Shown here in pieces: positions 36,881 through 47,097 of a DNA stretch of 64,000 nucleotides. Origin of the DNA: Styela clava (taxonomy: Eukaryota > Chordata > Ascidiacea > Stolidobranchia > Styelidae). The notes below the pieces were generated by a model. The model was not told the origin of the DNA. It worked only from the letters and a program-made list of their open reading frames with translations, and ran no database searches. The position numbers and the translations under genes were made by a program. Position 1 is the first letter of the stretch. Each line of letters begins with the position of its first letter. The stretch spans positions 2,914,001-2,978,000 of the forward strand of contig NC_135257.1 of the NCBI RefSeq assembly GCF_964204865.1, written 5' to 3'.

Positions 36881-37486
36881 GGTACCACTATATATAGCAG
36901 TTAACCACCAAATGTACCCCATTTCATGTTAAAAATATGAAAACAAAGACATTCGTAGGAATTAAATCACACCACGTTTAAGAATATAACATGTCAAACC
37001 CAGTCATTATCAAATTAAATTTCATTTCCCACAATTTGAATCTCTGGTCTGACAGGTACGGCTCATTTAAATACTTTATAATAACTGAACTATTATGACG
37101 CGAACTCACGAAGTCACGTCTTCAAAATAATTTGTTGTTTGAGGATCATTGATCAAGTATATATAGCGTGAAATATCTTTCAAAAAAAGCTAGTCTGAAT
37201 AAATGTTTTAAGATCGTATTTTGTGTGTTGTGGAAATCTACGAATAAACACATATAGAGATTTTTAAAGTATCATCATTAACGTGGGCGTTGACGACTGC
37301 CGATGTCTATCGTCAGATTAACATACTTGGGACAAAACTATCGTCAGTCAAAATTTGTGTCAGACGCAACTAATCAATCCAGTCAACAAACAACTTATGT
37401 GTAGTAGTAACTAATCACTATATTTGGTTATCCCGACGTGTTTGAACATGCAACCTTCGGATATGTGTAGTGGTAACTAATCGGGG

Positions 37487-37714
37487 CTCCCGAAGTATGC
37501 GAACCAAGATGGCGGACATCGGAATGTAATATGTGTACTAGGTTAGGGTTAGGCCATAATTTTAGGTATAAATACTACGGGAGGATCTTGGATAGTCTTC
37601 GAACTAATAATAGGACTAAAATAAGGAAAATTGGAAAAAAATTATCGCCTAACCCTGACCTGTTACCCATGTTACGTTCCGATGTCCGCCATCTTGGTTC
37701 GCATACTTCGGGAG
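37487..37714. mobile_element. Long-TIR MITE, 228 bp
   Basis: The ends are inverted copies of more than 45 bp: CTCCCGAAGTATGCGAACC at left, GGTTCGCATACTTCGGGAG at right. The shared inner words are AAGATGGCGGACATCGGAA and AACCCTAACC-like sequence. The middle is short and non-coding. It interrupts the integrase region of the old Gypsy element. The target duplication is not clear; AACTAATC words on both sides may be chance repeats. Confidence 0.85.
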
Positions 37715-37799
37715 AACCAACTAATCACTATTATCTATCCCTTGGATTAGTATTTTCCATTACCCACACCATCGATCAATCACTAGAGACCTCATCAAC

Positions 37800-38172
37800 T
37801 CATGTCGTGGGTTATTCACATCCTACGGAGCACCAGAAGAATTTGACTCATATGGTGAAGCCCGGTTCACCTCATCTGAATTCTAGAAGTTTTTAACATA
37901 TTGGGGTATAAGTGAATCGAATATGTTCAGTATCTTGAACACAATCTAACGGATCATAACACAATCTAAACGGATCATTCGTGATAACACGTCACCTGAC
38001 GTTTCTCTGAATAATAATAGGGAAACCAGAGCAATCCTACACTACAGGAACACTTCTCTACATTGATCTCAACCCAGCTCACATACTTGCTCATAGACAA
38101 CTGCGCAAACACGTTCTCACAAATCCACAGAATTATCCTCCTCGTTCATGAGGAGAAGCGAGAAATGAAACT
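37800..38172 (+). pseudogene. Old Gypsy integrase core fragment
   Basis: Across frames the segment reads FTSYGAPEEFDSYGEARFTS, matching the GVPEE-SDGGPEFTS part of the integrase core (the second catalytic Asp position is Tyr-Gly context, so degenerate), then YRNT, DLNPAHILAHRQLRKH and TNPQNYPPR near 38090-38150, matching the region after the catalytic Glu. It is cut at 38180 by the hAT element and continues after 45054. Confidence 0.7.
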
Positions 38173-39273
38173 GTCTAACTCAGTAGTTCTCAACCTTCTA
38201 CTTACCGCGTACCACTTTACTGTTTTTTACTCTGACCGCGTACCACTTTACTGTTTTTTACTCTAACCGCGTACCACTGAAATAGCCCCTTTATTCAACC
38301 ATGTGCCGCTTACATGCACTGATAGAGCTTAGTTTAGATTAGTCTATCGCATCATTTGCGAGACTCATTTTTGATTAAAGTGTAGCGTACCGGCAGTCTA
38401 TGTAATAATTATCCAAGTTCAGAATATCTTCCAATATGATCTGACGTCAAGTTTCCTCCCAATATTCATTTCAATTTATACTATTTTGTTCCTCTTTATT
38501 AATTACAATCTTAATACAATCAAATACTCCAATGAAATCAATGAAACGAAAAGCATACAATAAAAATAACAAATACCAGGCAGTACAATATGAGAAAACA
38601 ATAAAAATTAAAGACGGACCCTGAAATCGAAGACAACTTTCAATAGCAGCCAAAATAAACCCTATAATCCGGCACACTGAACCAGCTACTTACAATTTGC
38701 AAAATAGGCTGAGAATAACCCATGACGGGCACTTTAAAACAACCACAAACAATTCCACAGGTGCACAAGATTTGAACAGCACTGTTGATAGCCAATTTCA
38801 TGAATAAACTAAAAATACAACGCCAAAACAACTGTAATTGCACTGCACCGGTACTAAAACAATAATATCATCCTACTGTCTAGCATCAAAATATCTAACA
38901 ATCCCAATCTAATAGTCATAAAACCAAGAAAAAACATCTTTGATAACCGACTTGAGACTTAGAGGCACTTTTACAGATATAGAATACCCTTAAACACTCA
39001 AAATCTACATTAAACAATCACAACTGCACTGCTGCAAACCACAGCATAGGCCAACAGGATACTAAAAGACAGATCGACAGTGTCACAGCGCCCTCAGGAT
39101 CTTCAGTGTTAAAAATACAAAATATAGCAATATTATCACATGACATCATTTAAATAATAAAACAAGGGTCGTCACATTACCCCCCCTCTTCTAGATGGAA
39201 CATTATGAAAGAATGTTTTGATCTTCATTAGAAAAATTAGACAACGAAGGAAGCAGTAGTCAACACAAAATAT

Positions 39274-42069
39274 TTACACAAAGTCTTTAAAATATGCAGG
39301 TTGTCTACGCTCACGCTTAGACATCCTTAAAGTTTGTCCTTCTGGATTGGGCAACTCGTACCAAGGTATTATTTCCTCACAAGGCTGAAGATCCGCCTCT
39401 CCTGGTGTGTGTTCCGCAGAATTGGCCTCTTCCGATGTCCGTTCCCCCGAATCCGGCTCTTCTGGTGTGTGTTCCCCCGAATCCGCCGGGCTATCATCTA
39501 AGAAAGCACTTGGTTCCTGGGTCTCTTCATGAATAAAAAGTCGCAAATTATCCACATGAACCACACGCGTCTTGTCACCTGGATTCCGTTGTATCTCATA
39601 AGTGTGATTTGAGAGACATCTCCTAACTGTGAAAGAACCCTGCCATGGAGAACTCAGCTTCTTCTACTTTGGTTGGTAATAGTACCATACAAGGTCTCCC
39701 TCTTCAAACTTCTGTGGTTGCACATGAACATCAAAATTTCTCTTCTGTCGCAAGACAGCTCGATTCAAATGATTTCTGGCACATACAAAAGATTCCTCAG
39801 TGGCATCTTTAAACCATTCCACATATTCGGTATAACAAGGATGTAGAGGAGTTTGAGCCGGACGCCCATACGTGACATCGATAGGGAGGTCAATCTCTCG
39901 GCCAAGCATAAGACGATTGGGTGTAAACTGCGTACTTTCATGCACTTTAGCTCTGTAAGCCATGCACAGATAGGGAACATGGTCATCCCAATCGTCTCGA
40001 TGATCGTTCACATAAGGCTTGAGCATTTGCTGAATCGTTCGATTAAACCTCTTCACTTGTCCATCGGATCGAGGGTGATAAGGTGTCGTATGCGTCTTGA
40101 CTATACCGTACAAGTCGCACATCTCGGTGAACAACCGAGATTCCAAATCTCGACCCTGATCAGTGTGAATAATCCGAGGAACTCCAAACCTTGCGAAGAA
40201 CTGGGTGACCACTGACCAGCACATCGGCTCTTACCTCTGCAGTCTGATTGGGAAGTGGATAACACTCCACCCACTTGGTGAAATAATCTGATAGCACCAG
40301 AAGATGTTCATTTCCATTCTTGGTACGTGGTAGTGGTCCCAAGAAATCCATGGCGACCCGTTCCATGGGAGATCCGCAGAGCAGTTGTCGTAGATCCCCC
40401 TGAGCTAGATAACGCTTGGTCTCTAGAGATTCATGCATATAATCCTGTGGCTGGGGTTTATGATATGAACGGCGCTTCCAGGCAATAACTGCAGGAAGAT
40501 GAGGGTCCTCGGCTTGGCAAGTTCGAATCCTTTCCTCCGTGTATGTGTCCATCCAGCTTGTTGGTATCCCAGACAAGTCAGCATTATACAGAGGTGCTAC
40601 TACACGAACATTGATATCAGGTTCCTGTGAAGTAGACACACAATCTGGGCAGTCCGGGCGCTTACAGCGTCTGATTTGACGAGATAGACCATCGGCATTA
40701 CCATGTTTAGTCCCTGCTCGATGTTCAATGCTGAAATCATACGTGAACAGTGTAGAGATCCAGCGAGCCACCTTCCCTTCGGGATCTCGAAAATTTAAAA
40801 GCCACTTCAAGGCACCATGATCAGTGCGAATCAAAAAGTGCCTTCCCCACAAATAGTGGCGAAAATGTCGTATGGATTGAATCACTGCCAACAACTCCCT
40901 TTCAGTGGTGCAGTATCGGCGTTCCGTCTTGGATAGAGTTCTGCTGAAATAAGCAATAACATGTTCTTCCCCATCTTGCAATTGTGATAACACAGCACCA
41001 GTGCCACTTGCGTCGGTGTCCAAAATAAACTCTCCCTGAACCAATGGAAAAGCCAGGGTTGGAACAGATGTCAAAAGACGCTTAATGATTCCAAAGGCTT
41101 CCTGACAGTCACCACTCCACTCAAATTTCACATTCTTTCGAGTCAAGCGGACTAAAGGCGACGCTATAGTGGAATAAAATGGTACAAAACGTCTATAATA
41201 GTTGGCAGTTCCCAAGAAACTTCTAACATCTGATACCCCCTGAGGTGTTTCCCTCTCGACTATAGCTGCTACATTGTGAGAATCACAGCGAACACCTTCA
41301 GCAGAAATTTTGTACCCCAGGTAGGGAACTGATCTACAAAACAACTGGCATTTAGTCGGCTTGAGTTTCAAACCAGCACCCTGAAGTCGAAGGAAAACCT
41401 CCCGCAAACTGCTCAATGAAGTGTTAAAATCGGATCCGTGGGCTAAAACATCATCCAAATAATTAGAACATCCTTCCCCGATAATTCCACCCAACACTCG
41501 ATCGATCATCCGCTCAAAGGTTGCAGGTGCATTGGATAGACCAAAAGGTATGACTACAAATTGATAGTGTCCTTTTCCCGGAAGACTGAAAGCAGTTTTC
41601 GCTCTGTCCGACGGATCAACTTCCACCTGCCAGTAGCTCTAGCCAAGTCAAGCGTCGAGAACCAACTTGACCCGCTAAGGGACTCCACGATGTCATCGAT
41701 ACGAGGTAAAGGGTAAGCGTCCTTGCACGTAATTGAATTAAGTAATCTGAAATCGATACAAAAACGAGTAGTGCCGTCTTTTTTTGGTATCAGAACAATG
41801 GGTGACGAGTATTGATTGTCATTCAGCTCAATAACCCCTTGATCCAGCATCTTGTCAACAGCATCCTCTGCTATTTGTCTCCTTGCCCAGCCCAGACGTC
41901 GCGGAGCCTGCCGAATAGGCTGCGGTGTTGTAGTTACTATGTGATGGCGAGCAACCGGTGTACGCCCGAGTTCTCCATCGGGACCGACAAATATGTCCTT
42001 AAACTCTCTTAACAAAAAAGACAATTGTCGGTACTGATCAGCCGAAAGTCCTTCCGTCGATGTAATCAA
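39274..42069 (-). pseudogene. Gypsy RT-RNase H-integrase with DDE Glu changed to Lys
   Basis: RT begins in 42069-41554 (PIVLIPKKDGTTRFCIDFR, WFSTLDLA), shifts frame near 41630 and continues in 41626-40160 with PFGLSNAPATFERM and NYLDDVLAHG (catalytic box near 41450). RNase H has LDTDASGTGAVL and TDHGALKWL. Integrase lacks the HHCC zinc-binding segment: the frame passes from the post-RNase H linker straight to SPMERVAMDFLGP (first Asp). After another shift near 40190, 40224-39664 has HTDQGRDLESRLF (second Asp) and YHPRSDGQVKRFNRT, where the third catalytic Glu is Lys (AAG, near 40050). A C-terminal tail lies at 39564-39274. Multiple frameshifts; inactive. Confidence 0.9.
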
Positions 42070-42874
42070 GTTCCGAAGATGGTCAGGAATCCATTGAATT
42101 CTTCCGCCTTTTCAGAGACTGGCGCCACCATTGTTTCACGGACAAAGTATGGTTGAGCTATTCCAATTAAAGATCCTGTGGGTAGGACAGCATCATAGTC
42201 CGTCTCATTGTTCATCCAAACGGGTACCTCCTCCTTAGATGGGTCAACCAACGTCAGCGAAGCGACCAAATTGATGTTGCCTATCTCCACTGGCTCAACA
42301 ACGGCTAATATGTTAGGTCTCTGGACGGGCCACGGCTGCTGTAGCTGAGCGAGTACAACAATTCCAGAGCGGGCCGGTATAACCACATCCCCCTCTACAG
42401 TCACACGACAGCAAGGAACCGATGTTTGGTGCTGCACAGTAACATCTTGTCCCTCAAGAACAAATCGACCCGACGAGGGATACAGAACACAGTCCCATTT
42501 GCCAAGATAGTCCATACCTAGAATGCCCATCCGTGACCCTAGATCAGCGACAACAACCGTGTGCTCCACAGACCAGCTTTCAATCGTCAGGTTGACATCA
42601 AGTGCACCATGAGACACTAATGACTGGCAGTACGCAGTGGTACTTGAAAATAATGCAGTTCTGGAATGTCCGAATTTTCCTGTAACATCGAGTAAATAGC
42701 GATGTCAATGAGCGAGAAACCCGCACCGGTATCAACCAAAAACAAAACAGGCACGTTATTGACCAAAGGCTTGACATGCCATCCATTAGTCCATGTAAAA
42801 GAAAAAATCATAGTCGAGAGAAGTGGGTTCATATCATCATCTAAAATCATGTTATCAGGAAGTGCGGACCTCAT
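42066..42874 (-). pseudogene. Gypsy aspartic protease region
   Basis: The frame 42874-42617 has the retropepsin motif FLVDTGAGFSLI near 42740. The next frame (42617-42066) continues with the flap and second half (DLGSRMGILGMDYLG near 42530) and linker. The two frames meet at a shift near 42617. Confidence 0.8.
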
Positions 42875-44212
42875 CCCTGCTGTTCCGAGTTTAAAGACTG
42901 GTTGGGAGTGGAAGCACTACCTACTGGTCTTTGTTCAGTGGTCTGGGAACAGTTTTGGCTAATATGCCCTGGTTGTCCGCATCGGAAACAAGTCGGTCCA
43001 CCCGTGTTGTTTGGACAAACTCGAGTCCAATGACCCGTTTGCTTACAGCGGGGACATGGTGTGGACGGTAGTGTAAGAGCTTGTGGACTGCGACAATCAC
43101 TGATACTATGCCCCACCTGTCCGCATCTGAAACAAGAGGTACGAGAAGTCGGAGATACGCGGGATCTCGACGTTTCCGCAACCAAAGCCTCCAGTTGTGC
43201 CAGGCGGTTTAAAATCTCCTGGATTATATCAGCTCCAAATGTCACCTCGGCCTTGTCGCTAGAAATCTTTGCAACAGTAGCCCTTGGTTTGATCACCTCT
43301 TTTTGGGTTCCCATGACTTCTCATAATATTGATATCTGGTAGCCAACGACATTGCATCTTCCAATGTGGCGGGTTGCAAAAGACCAATGTGCAAACGAAC
43401 TTTGTCGTCTAATCCTCGCAAAAATTGCGATTTGGCCAAGTCATCTCGGTCAGCGGGTCTCAAGTATGGTGGATAAGCTCGCCTAGCAAGCTGTCTCAAT
43501 GCAACGCCAAATTCATTATAGGTTTCTCTTGCCAACTTCACGCGCTGACTAAAAGAGGCTCGAAGCGCTTCAATACCAGCTTCCACTTCAAAATACTTCT
43601 CAAAATGGCGTACGATCGACTCAAAACATTCATGCTCATCCATAGACAATTCTAATAAATGACTCAGGGCATTGCCTACCATGCAAAGGCCCAATTCGCT
43701 ACCCATCGTGTCCATATCCCAACCATTAGACTTGGCTATAGCTTTAAAATGATACAGAAATGAGCCCCAAGGCTCCGATCCATCAAACTTCTCCGGCTGT
43801 CTTTCTGGCCTGAACATAATCCCACATGCACTAGTACAACCCTTTGTCACAGGGGTAGAAAAACCAACCGGATACCTGGGCATGATAGGTGGAGACTCGT
43901 TTCCGGCATCGGTATACTCCCGCAGTTGTCAGGTGGTGTAACTTTTGGCTCAGTGTGCTCTGCCTTGTCACTCTGGTCCTCCCTCATCACATAACTCTGT
44001 GGTGCCATTTCGCCTGCCCCTTCAGCTATTCCTCCGGATTTGTTCAAACCGAATTCGGCACTTTTGCTTTTCACTAATGTCTCAATCACGTTCTCCTGAA
44101 ACCCACGCAGTGTCCCTTGCAGCTCCTCTCGCCAATCTCTCACATCAAATACCAGGCAGTACAATATGAGAAAACAATAAAAATTAAAGACGGACCCTGA
44201 AATCGAAGACAA
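42871..44212 (-). pseudogene. Gypsy gag with three zinc knuckles
   Basis: The frame from 43883 carries a capsid-like region (PEKFDGSEPWGSFLYHF, then RALRQLA-type helices). It overlaps and shifts into 43314-42871, which holds three CCHC knuckles (CFRCGQVGHSISDC, CPRCKQTGHWTRVC, CFRCGQPGHISQNC). An open frame upstream (44212-43847) starts inside the truncated 5' LTR. Order and content are normal for Gypsy gag; the frame change at 43300 is a lesion or a programmed shift, and I cannot tell which. Confidence 0.85.
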
Positions 44213-45054
44213 CTTTCAATAGCAGCCAAAATAACCGCTATAATTCGGTACACTAAACCAGCTACTTACAATTTGCAAAATAGGCTGAGAATAACCATGA
44301 CGGGCACTTTAAAACAAGCACAAACAATTCCACAGGTGCACAAGATTTGAACAGCACTGTTGATAGCCAATTTCATGAATAAACTAAAAATACAACGCCA
44401 AAACAACTGTAATTGCACTGTACCGGTACTAAAACAATAATATCATCCTACTGTCTAGCATCAAAATATCTAACAATCCCAATCTAATAGTCATAAAACC
44501 AAGAAAAAACATCTTTGATAACCTACTTGAGACTTAGAGGCACTTTTACAGATATAGAATACCCTTAAACACTCAAAATCTACATGAAACAATCACAACT
44601 GCACTGCTGCAAACCACAGCATAGGCTAACAGGATACTAAAAGACAGATCGACAAAATATAGCAATATTATCACATGACATCATTTAAAAGATAAAACAA
44701 GGGTCGTCACAAAAGCAACAAAATTAATGCTCCTTTGAAGACACAATACCAATTAAGATATTTAATTCACAACTATTTTTTTGAAACGCAACTTAAAACT
44801 GACAAATAACACGCAAAACTACAAAAGCGAGGCAATGTTCACTTATTGTTGCTGGTTACGGAAGTAAACAAGGAATTTGATGCACGGGGAAACATTTATA
44901 AAGGCCGTTCAGCAAATACATACAGTATGGAAGATAAAGCGTTGTCGGCATATTTTGGCCAACTCAAAAGTTTATTTGTTGCAATAATTCAAACTGCTCG
45001 CGTACCACTTGATCATCTTCCGCGTACCACAGGTTGAGAACCACTGGTCTAACT

Positions 45055-45440
45055 GCACCGTCGTCAAAAGGTGTCTCAAAAATGTCGTGTGCCACTTGTC
45101 CCACAGTACATAATCAGAGTAACCATATAATCATTCAATCACTTCCGATCATGACATTCTCATCGACAATCCCCAGTCGAGAGGAAAATTAGGACACTAG
45201 AAACTCCGTGAGTCATAATGCAGGAACTACAGATGCACCGATGGAAATACAACCAACAAGTTATCATGCGAGTCCATCGCTAACCGACTGAGCTCCAAGA
45301 TTGTCCGGGGCACTTCAGAGGTTGCAACCTCACAACAAACAAAAATGACTTGAAGAAAACTACGACATAAACTGAACTGAACAAAAACCTTTCTTATTAT
45401 ACAAGAGTCTGCCACTATGATGGATAAGAACATTGCAGTA
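45055..45440 (+). pseudogene. Old Gypsy 3' remnant after hAT
   Basis: The sequence resumes directly after the second copy of the hAT target duplication. It carries weak matches to the integrase C-terminal region of the old element (a segment near 45255-45330 with SKIVRGTSEVAT). It is heavily decayed and the LTR is not identified. Confidence 0.4.
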
Positions 45441-46213
45441 TATTTCCATACATGATTTAATTGTTTCTTTGGATTGTATTTTACATATTGCTCAACATAT
45501 TTTTAATAATGGAAATCGAAGTATCGGAACATGCTAAAGAACAAAAATATGCTAAAGTATGTTTCGCAGTATCAAAGATGTCAATATTAAAAGCTGGGAA
45601 ATTACATTCAAAAACAAGTTTCCCACCAGCTAGATGGAGAAGTAAACTTCTATCTTATTAGTGGTTGAAATCATTCATCATTCTCCAAAATTGTCATATT
45701 GAACAAAAATAAAACTGTGATACATGGTGTGACAATTTGTTTGATATGCAGACGGCGGAAACACTGAAACATAATCTGCGGCGTAAGAAGGCTTTTGGGT
45801 TGGGCATGGCTGTTAGATGGCTGTTGTTTGGGAAACTTCCCGTTATTATTCCTCAAATATCCTGTCTAATACCAACTGGACCTACTGTATATATGCTATC
45901 TTTAATCGAATAGACTTACTTAGGAAACGCAGTACTTATGCGATGCGATTTAATGAACTAATATACCTAAAATATACTTGAATTAACATTTATTACAATT
46001 CAAACATTTGATACGCGGTAAATATCTCATATAATTCTCTGAAAGTTATAAATATCATACATTTAATATTATTATTTTGAGATATTTTTTTACTCACGAA
46101 AACTTAACGGGCTAGTATACTTGAAATATGTGAAAAATTAAACGACCAAATCAATTTTTCTATTGCAAAAAGACTAAAATTTCCAGTATACTCATTATTA
46201 CAACAAGCTAAAG
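45441..46213. other. Spacer; start of the sulfotransferase duplication unit
   Basis: No gene was recognised. From about 45940 the sequence matches 60080 onward (shared ACATTTGATACGCGGTAAAT), so the duplication that made the two sulfotransferase units starts here. Confidence 0.6.
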
Positions 46214-46950
46214 CAGTGGTTCTTAAACTTTTTCCAGCGCGACCCAAATCTGAGTTTTATGAATACTCGCGACCCAATCCTAAATAACGCAAAATGTGTT
46301 TTTAATGTTAGTACAGTTTGACTCAAATACAGACAACTATTTATTAGAAACAGTCCATTGACTCAGTGAGATTGATGAAACTGAAATTTCCTTTTCATTA
46401 TATCTTCAATACACAGCTCTATTTTACTTAACGCAATACGCAAGTTGTCATGGGTATCAAGGCGATTGCGAGCTTAGTTTTGATAACCGTCAGTGCCGAA
46501 TATCCTCGCTCGCACAAGTGCCTTGTCGCGAATTGTAGCAGAAAAGGCGACCGCTGTCCGTCGCAAACACGACATCGTAGCTGGCCTTCGGTATCTCTCG
46601 CAATATACAACTTTTTACTCATCAAATGTGCACACACTGCTTCGTTCGCGGTAAATGGTGCCTCGAGATGAAGTCACATTTTCTCTAGATATTGAATAAT
46701 CTAATGTCGAGAAGCGAGCTTTTTCATTACGTCGTCTATTACAATTTACATTACCAAAAAGACACCCATTTTTGGTTATTTTAATATACTAAGACAACAT
46801 TCCACGCGGTCAACACAACGACAAGCATGGTTACCGATACCATAAAAATAATACACAGGACTGGCATATCAGAATCGTGATGTAACAATGAGCTCACGAC
46901 AGTTCTTTCCGTGAATGAAATTTTATATTTCATTATTTTTAAATACCAGA
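46214..46950 (-). mobile_element. hAT remnant in the downstream region of the sulfotransferase
   Basis: The left end CAGTGGTTCTTAAACTTTTT is typical of hAT. It is absent from the paralogous unit near 60310. The right edge is near 46950, where AGCTAAAT resembles the AGCTAAAG before the left end (7 of 8), a possible eroded target duplication. It includes a transposase remnant at 46428-46637. Confidence 0.6.
46428..46637 (-). pseudogene. hAT transposase C-terminal remnant (SCAND3/ZBED-like)
   Basis: A short minus-strand frame with FATRHLCERGYSALTVIKTK, matching the LCE-x-FSxLTxIKTK signature of the C-terminal dimerisation region of SCAND3/FAM200-type hAT transposases. The downstream continuation (ALSKIELCIEDI-like, about 46380-46440) is in a shifted frame. 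The catalytic core is missing. Confidence 0.7.
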
Positions 46951-47097
46951 GTTTAGAAGCTAAATTGAAACATTGGGAAAGCTGAAAATTCGTCCTTCTT
47001 AGATTGCCCTTGCATTGAAGTTTTCAAATGTGCCTTTAGTCGGCTTGGGGTCTATAAGCGATAAATTTAAATGGGATCAATATCGTACGATAAAAAC

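Larger units (their letters stand above)
38480..44711 (-). mobile_element. Younger Gypsy LTR retrotransposon (minus strand)
   Basis: The 5' LTR is 44711 down to about 44143; the 3' LTR is 39176 down to about 38480. Both start TGTGACGACCC on the minus strand and are very similar, apart from a 39-bp indel and scattered changes, so the insertion is fairly recent. A polypurine tract (AGAAGAGGGGGG) directly precedes the 3' LTR at 39177-39193. The 5' LTR is truncated at its inner end and runs straight into gag with no primer-binding site visible. Gag, protease, RT, RNase H and integrase follow in order, with frameshifts. Confidence 0.93.
38181..45046. mobile_element. hAT element interrupted by a Gypsy element
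   Basis: The left end is CAGTAGTTCTCAACCTTC and the right end (inverted) is CAGTGGTTCTCAACCTGTGG. A perfect 8-bp duplication GTCTAACT lies at 38173-38180 and 45047-45054. CGCGTACCAC motifs are repeated near both ends. Only about 630 bp is the hAT itself (38181-38480 and 44712-45046), with no transposase; the rest is the nested Gypsy element. Confidence 0.93.
31450..45440 (+). mobile_element. Old decayed Gypsy retrotransposon, split by nested insertions
   Basis: Pieces of one Gypsy element lie in order on the plus strand around later insertions. A SAM-like N-terminal gag segment starts near 31456 (SWRDFF ... GDVLAILSYSEE across frames). RT lies about 32360-32780. Integrase is at 36540-36880 and 37800-38160, and its C-terminal part resumes beyond 45055. 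The insertions are hAT 33259-36263, a MITE 37487-37714 and hAT 38181-45046. Stops and frameshifts are everywhere. LTRs were not identified, so both ends are approximate. Confidence 0.75.
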
